A stretch of DNA of 64,000 nt from Paralcaligenes sp. KSB-10 (lineage in GTDB: Bacteria > Pseudomonadota > Gammaproteobacteria > Burkholderiales > Burkholderiaceae_B), in NCBI RefSeq assembly GCF_021266465.1, contig NZ_CP089848.1:1550001-1614000 (forward strand), written 5' to 3'. A model generated the notes under the pieces. The model saw only the letters and a list, made by a program, of their open reading frames with translations, was not told the DNA's origin and made no database searches. Both the position numbers and the translations under genes were made by a program. Below are positions 59,748 to 64,000 of this stretch, one piece after another (the first letter of the stretch is position 1; each line of letters opens with the position of its first letter).

Positions 59748-62375
59748 ATGAAAATTGCCAAGCCCTCCGACACGCTAATCATCCTGGGACGTCAGTCCCG
59801 CGGAGGACAGCCCTTGCTGACCGTGACGGTAGGTTATGTCTGCGAGCGCGACGGATCCCGGCTGAGCGAACAGGCGGCCTGGGCCTGGCTGGCGCCGCAG
59901 TTTCCGAACGAGCCTTTCGACATAGGCGTAAAACGCAGGCGCGGGGTCTTTGCCGTGGCCGGTCACGCATGTGCGCCGGGTGGTGTTCCTGTTACCGGGC
60001 TCACTGTTGCCGCCACAGTCGGAACGCTCGGCAAGCGCCTGCTGGTGCAGGGAAATCGCAGCTGGGTGCGTGCGGCGACCGGCTGGCGCGCCAGCGAACC
60101 CCAAGCTTTCCTGACCCAGGACATAGGCTTGGCCTATGCCTATGGCGCGCGCGACTGGCCCGCCAATCCATACGGGCGCGGCCATTTTATCGAGCCCGGG
60201 GGCGCCGAGGGGCAAATGCTGCCCAATGTGGAACTTCCCAATGCGCCCGTGCTGTCGCCATCCGATGTAGCGCCCGTCGCCACATTCAGCCCCTTGCCCC
60301 AAGGCAGCCCCGATATCACTCGCTGGCTTGGCAAGCTCGATCAAAGCTGGGAGCGCGAACGCATGCCCTGGCTGCCCGACGACACGGACCCGCGCTGGTT
60401 CGACGGCGTGCCGCAGGATCAATGCACCACAACGTACTGGCAGGGCAACGAGGGCTGGTCGGCCACCCACATGCATGCCACGCTGCCGGAACAAAGCGGG
60501 CAACTGCCGGGATTGCGGCCGCGCCTGCTTGCCAGCGCCAAGGCCAGCCCCGAACAAAGCCGCGAGCTGCCGCTCGACCTGGATACCGTCTGGCTGTTTC
60601 CGAACGACTCGCGTGTCATTGTGCTGTATAGAGCAGAGCTTGCGGTGCGTTACGAAGACGCAAGCGACCTTGCCGGCCTGGCCGTGTTTACCGAGAAGTT
60701 ATCGGACACGGCACTGTCCAGCGAACACTATGCGCAAATGTGGCGTACCGCGGACAAGGTCAAAATCAAGGGAACCTCGGGCAGTACAACTCTGTCGGCT
60801 CCCGCCACGGGTTTGTCTGCGGCCGCACTGGCTGAACAAAGCGCCGCCCTGGCCAAGAAGGCCGAGGCGCACCGCGCCGGTATTGCCCAGGCAATTGCCA
60901 AGGCCCAAAAAGAAGTCAGGAGCGAGGCCGAGGCTCACTTCCAGGCATACGGCATAAAAACGCCGCTGGAAAATATGCCGCCTTCCACAGCCAATGCATT
61001 GGCTTCGAGGTCGGCCACACCCATGACGGCCGATGCCATTCGATCGCAAGTCAAAGCGGCATTGAATCAAGCCCAGGCTGAAGCACGCGCCCACCTGGCG
61101 CAATACGGCATCGACATGGACAAGGCGGCTGCGAGCGCCCGCACTCAGCCGGAGCCCGATCCGCTTGCGCTGATCGCCGGCCTGTCCGTTTCCGACGTAA
61201 AGAAAGCCGCCCTGACCGCGGAAATGAAAGCCGCTCTGGGCAAGATGGACTCAGTGGAAAAGAAAGCCGCGGAAATCAAAGCCAAGGTTGCCTCGCTCAA
61301 GCCCGCCGGCGGTAAAACCGAAGCCGGCGCCGATGCCGCGGCCGACACCCCACTCGCCGGCGACGCGCTGCCCGACGGTCCGCGCCGCAAGCTCGGCCGG
61401 GACGAACTGGTGGCCCGCCACCGCGCCGGCTTATCAGCGGCATGGACCGAGCTGGATGGAGAAGACCTTTCGGGGCTGGACCTGAGCGGTATCGATTTGT
61501 CCCGCGCGCGCCTGCATGCCTGCATTCTACGCGGTACTACGCTGCACAAGGCGCGCCTGACCGAAGCACAACTGGACGGCTGCGATCTCGATGGAGCCCA
61601 TCTGGACCAGGCTCAATTGCAGCGGGCACAACTTGCCGATTGCCGTCTGGATCACGCGTCGCTGAACGCTGCCGACCTGACGCAGGCCAGGTTGAAAAAC
61701 TGCCAATTTACCCATGCCAAATTGGCCGCCACACAGTGGCGCGACGCCAACGCGGATAAATGCGGCTTCGAGCATGCCGATCTCACGAGTATCCAGGCAG
61801 CGAAGGCCTCTTTCAGCGAATGCCGCCTGAACGCGGCCAACGCGGCCGAAGGCGTGCTGGACCGTGCACGATTCAGCAAATGCGTCATGGATGCGGCCTG
61901 CTTCGACCACGCGTCTCTGGCCGGCACTACCTTGCTTGGCTGTCAGGCGATCGCGGCCAGCTTCAGGCAGGCTCGCATGCAAGGGCTGCGCAGCATGGCT
62001 GGCACCAATCTGCAGCAGGCCCGATTCGACGGCGCCAACCTGACGCGCGCCAGCCTGCAAAATACCCTGCTGGTCCAGGCGTCCTTGCGGGAAACCTGCC
62101 TGGACCAGGCCTTTATAAAAGAATGCGATCTGAGCGCAAGCGACGGCTGGCACTTGGTGGCGCGCCATGCGGATTTCACCGGCAGCCGTATTGCCGGCGC
62201 CAGTTGGCGCGGAGCGAATCTGATGAAATCACGCTTTGCCCGCGCAATACTGGAAAATATCGACTGGAGCGGTGCCAATCTGCATGCGGCCTCGACACGT
62301 ACCGCAAGCGCTCAAGGCATACTGCTGGACCAGGCCTTGCTGACACGTTGCCGTTTGATACAGGAGCACGCATGA
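59748..62375 (+). CDS. DUF2169 T6SS adaptor fused to pentapeptide repeats
   Basis: 875 residues, nine bases after vgrG. Residues 1 to about 320 are a DUF2169 domain (SRGGQPLLTVTVGYVCERDG, DIGLAYAYGARDWPANPYGRGHFI, WLPDDTDPRWFDGVPQDQ, LDTVWLFPNDSRVIVLYRAEL). DUF2169 proteins act as adaptors that load effectors on VgrG. A charged, Ala/Lys-rich helical region spans about 360-520, including two related segments with AHFQAYGI and AHLAQYGI. From about 567 to 865 A(D/N)LxxA-type pentapeptide repeats form a predicted right-handed beta-helix. The start follows the DUF2169 homology. Its stop overlaps the next gene. Confidence 0.87.
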   Translation: MKIAKPSDTLIILGRQSRGGQPLLTVTVGYVCERDGSRLSEQAAWAWLAPQFPNEPFDIGVKRRRGVFAVAGHACAPGGVPVTGLTVAATVGTLGKRLLVQGNRSWVRAATGWRASEPQAFLTQDIGLAYAYGARDWPANPYGRGHFIEPGGAEGQMLPNVELPNAPVLSPSDVAPVATFSPLPQGSPDITRWLGKLDQSWERERMPWLPDDTDPRWFDGVPQDQCTTTYWQGNEGWSATHMHATLPEQSGQLPGLRPRLLASAKASPEQSRELPLDLDTVWLFPNDSRVIVLYRAELAVRYEDASDLAGLAVFTEKLSDTALSSEHYAQMWRTADKVKIKGTSGSTTLSAPATGLSAAALAEQSAALAKKAEAHRAGIAQAIAKAQKEVRSEAEAHFQAYGIKTPLENMPPSTANALASRSATPMTADAIRSQVKAALNQAQAEARAHLAQYGIDMDKAAASARTQPEPDPLALIAGLSVSDVKKAALTAEMKAALGKMDSVEKKAAEIKAKVASLKPAGGKTEAGADAAADTPLAGDALPDGPRRKLGRDELVARHRAGLSAAWTELDGEDLSGLDLSGIDLSRARLHACILRGTTLHKARLTEAQLDGCDLDGAHLDQAQLQRAQLADCRLDHASLNAADLTQARLKNCQFTHAKLAATQWRDANADKCGFEHADLTSIQAAKASFSECRLNAANAAEGVLDRARFSKCVMDAACFDHASLAGTTLLGCQAIAASFRQARMQGLRSMAGTNLQQARFDGANLTRASLQNTLLVQASLRETCLDQAFIKECDLSASDGWHLVARHADFTGSRIAGASWRGANLMKSRFARAILENIDWSGANLHAASTRTASAQGILLDQALLTRCRLIQEHA

Positions 62376-63322
62376 CCGACGCTGTGCTCACTCTGGATAC
62401 TCTGCTGGCCGCCAAGGCACAAAACAGGCCTTTGCCAAAGGGAATTTTGGCAAACGGCGATTACCGCAATGCGGATCTATCCGGCGTGCGCTTTGACAAA
62501 ACCGATGCCCGCGGCGCCCGTTTCGATGGCGCCAACCTATCGCAAACCACCTGGCACGATTGCCAGCTGGATAACGCGCGATTCGATGAATGCAGGCTGG
62601 AAAAGTCCGGCTTTCATGCGTGCCGGGGCACGGCCGCATCGTTCAAGTCCGCATTGTTGGGCTTTACAAAAATGAAAGATTGCCGCTGGCAGGATTGTGA
62701 TTTCAGCCTGGCCGATCTGACCCGCCTATCCGTCGCCGCCAGCGCTTTCCCCGGCTGCCGGATGGCCACGGCACGACTGAAAGAAGCACGGCTTTCGATG
62801 TGCGACATCAGCGGGCTGGATCTGCGCAACGCGGTATGGGAGAAAACCCACCTGCCCGACAGCCAGCTGAATGGCACAACGCTGGCAGGAGCAACGCTGC
62901 GCCTATGCTCATTTAATAGAGTGCAGGCCCGCGATGCGGACTTCAGCGGCATGATCGCGCCGAATACCTCATTCTATTGCGCCGAACTCGAAAAGGCCCG
63001 CTTCTGCGATGCCAATATCGAAGGAGCAATTTTTGATCTGGCAAGATTGGATCATGCCGATTTTTCTCGGGCAAAGCTATCCGGAGCGCGTTTCTCCGAA
63101 GCCAAATCCATTGCCTTGACATTCAGCCACGCCCAACTGGCGGATGCGAATCTCGGATACCTGCAAGCCGCGCATGCCGATTTTTCCCATGCCGATCTGA
63201 CCGGAGCACGCCTGCATGCCGCAGAATTGCCTGACGCCGCATGGCGCGACGCGATTCTGCTCAATGTGCGTCGCGACGACCCTGAACTTCGAGCCGCCGA
63301 ATTATGGCGCCCGCCTTTTTAA
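62372..63322 (+). CDS. Pentapeptide-repeat protein in the T6SS cargo module
   Basis: 316 residues from ATG 62372 (CAGGAGCACGC upstream), overlapping the previous stop. After a short helical start (TLDTLLAAKAQNRPLPKGIL) nearly the whole chain is pentapeptide repeats (ANGDYRNADLSGVRFDKTDA onward), predicted to fold as a quadrilateral beta-helix. No catalytic motif or export signal is seen. The same repeat type occurs in the upstream fusion protein, suggesting that the two halves stack or that the second arose from the first. Likely a structural or adaptor part of effector delivery; an immunity role is possible. Confidence 0.85.
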   Translation: MTDAVLTLDTLLAAKAQNRPLPKGILANGDYRNADLSGVRFDKTDARGARFDGANLSQTTWHDCQLDNARFDECRLEKSGFHACRGTAASFKSALLGFTKMKDCRWQDCDFSLADLTRLSVAASAFPGCRMATARLKEARLSMCDISGLDLRNAVWEKTHLPDSQLNGTTLAGATLRLCSFNRVQARDADFSGMIAPNTSFYCAELEKARFCDANIEGAIFDLARLDHADFSRAKLSGARFSEAKSIALTFSHAQLADANLGYLQAAHADFSHADLTGARLHAAELPDAAWRDAILLNVRRDDPELRAAELWRPPF

Positions 63323-63331
63323 CCGTTTGCA

Positions 63332-64000
63332 ATGAGTCCTGCCATGTCGATATCAAGCAGCCCAATTCGAATTCCCGACAAGCTCGCCGGCCGCGCTGCC
63401 ACCGCAACGCCCGCCAACGCCTCGCTGCACCACATGCGATTGGCGATGCGCGACGGACAGCGCTTCGGGGCTGTGCTGGATACTGGACGACTATGGCTCA
63501 CGGCCGCGGCCGGTTGCCTGCTGCAGCCCGAGGTGGGCGATCTGGTGCTGGCATCGGTCGTCGGCAATCAAGGCTATATCCTGACCGTGCTGGAACGGGC
63601 CAAACCCGACGAGCCGGCGGAAATTTCAGTTCCAGGCACGCTGCGTCTGAACCTGCCGCAGGGGAAGCTTGAAATTACCGCACGCCACGGAATAGCGCTA
63701 GACTCCGGCGCAGGAATGGAATTCAGCGCGCAGCAGTGGAGCGCCGCCTTCGAACAGGCGAATGTATCGTGCCAGACTCTGCACATATCGGGCGACGCCA
63801 TCCAGAGTACCTGGCAGGCACGTACCGATGTCTGCGGCGGGACTCGATTGAATATTGCCGCTCGCAGCGAAACTCATTTCGGCTGCAGTGTGCGCAAAGT
63901 GACAGGCCACGAAGAGTCTTCCGCGCAATCGTTGCGCCAACTGGTTGATCGCGACTGGACACTGCAGGCCGGAACGGCCGATATGAACGCCCAGGATCGA
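63332..64000 (+). CDS. DUF3540 protein, 3' end beyond the window
   Basis: The frame runs open to the last base, giving 223 codons from ATG 63332 (or 219 from ATG 63344; neither has a clear ribosome site). The core GQRFGAVLDTGRLWLTAAAGCLLQPEVGDLVLASV followed by ILTVLERAKPDEPAEISVPGTLRL resembles DUF3540 proteins, which accompany DUF2169 and PAAR-like DUF4150 proteins in VgrG-linked cargo modules. The beta-strand pattern resembles the spike extension of VgrG. Nine bases separate it from the pentapeptide gene (stop at 63322). Function unknown; part of the module. Confidence 0.8.
   Translation, partial: MSPAMSISSSPIRIPDKLAGRAATATPANASLHHMRLAMRDGQRFGAVLDTGRLWLTAAAGCLLQPEVGDLVLASVVGNQGYILTVLERAKPDEPAEISVPGTLRLNLPQGKLEITARHGIALDSGAGMEFSAQQWSAAFEQANVSCQTLHISGDAIQSTWQARTDVCGGTRLNIAARSETHFGCSVRKVTGHEESSAQSLRQLVDRDWTLQAGTADMNAQDR

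Noticed and set aside
1-64000. CRISPR arrays, rRNA genes, insertion sequences
   Set aside because: No regularly spaced direct repeats, rRNA segments or transposase-like proteins were recognised on either strand.

Overview
The window reads as chromosome of a high-GC betaproteobacterium of the order Burkholderiales, most likely family Alcaligenaceae (the Bordetella/Achromobacter/Pusillimonas group). This is inferred from five stand-alone Bug/TctC-type periplasmic receptors, many acyl-CoA catabolic genes with GntR, IclR and LysR regulators, a Liv-type ABC transporter beside a fused indolepyruvate oxidoreductase, and a type VI secretion operon. No integrase, transposase, rRNA or CRISPR array was seen.

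Region 1 (1-9351): the end of a PLP-dependent sulfur amino acid enzyme and a quinone oxidoreductase, then a regulon under a GntR/FCD regulator: acyl-CoA dehydrogenase and class III CoA-transferase on the minus strand; enoyl-CoA hydratase-like protein, CitE-like lyase and Bug receptor on the plus strand; MaoC hydratase and BKACE enzyme on the minus strand. CoA-transferase + MaoC hydratase + CitE-like lyase is the enzyme set for itaconate/mesaconate-type C5 dicarboxylates. A shared operator-like box lies in the two divergent intergenic regions of this block.

Region 2 (9375-25398): an acyltransferase, an IclR regulator and a long plus-strand array: NDP-forming acyl-CoA synthetase, two enoyl-CoA hydratase/isomerases, acyl-CoA dehydrogenase, a thiolase-like protein paired with a DUF35 Zn-ribbon protein, an isochorismatase-like protein, three Bug receptors, an Asp/Glu racemase-like protein, a fumarate-reductase-type flavoprotein and an MBL-fold hydrolase. 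The thiolase, isochorismatase and racemase homologues all lack the usual catalytic cysteines, so the array probably does unusual chemistry. The thiolase/DUF35 pair looks like an Ltp2-type retro-aldolase. The substrate is unknown.

Region 3 (25418-33860): a DctB/DctD-like two-component system on the minus strand. Facing it is a solitary TOPRIM (plasmid-primase-like) gene preceded by a textbook sigma-54 promoter. Then a Bug receptor + RraA-like aldolase pair, two overlapping LysR genes in visibly AT-rich DNA, an intergenic inverted repeat and tRNA-Arg(UCU).

Region 4 (34094-46911): outer-membrane phospholipase A with a three-copy inverted-repeat leader, a LysR regulator divergent from a 1193-residue indolepyruvate ferredoxin oxidoreductase, a livK-livHM-livG-livF operon with fused permeases, and an inner-membrane LTA-synthase-like sulfatase.

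Region 5 (47181-64000, open at the right end): a T6SS operon tssA-B-C-hcp-E-F-G-H-vgrG, with a strong terminator right after hcp. It is followed by a cargo module: DUF2169 fused to pentapeptide repeats, a second pentapeptide-repeat protein, and a DUF3540 protein cut by the window end. The membrane-complex genes (tssJ, K, L, M) and the effector itself are not in the window.
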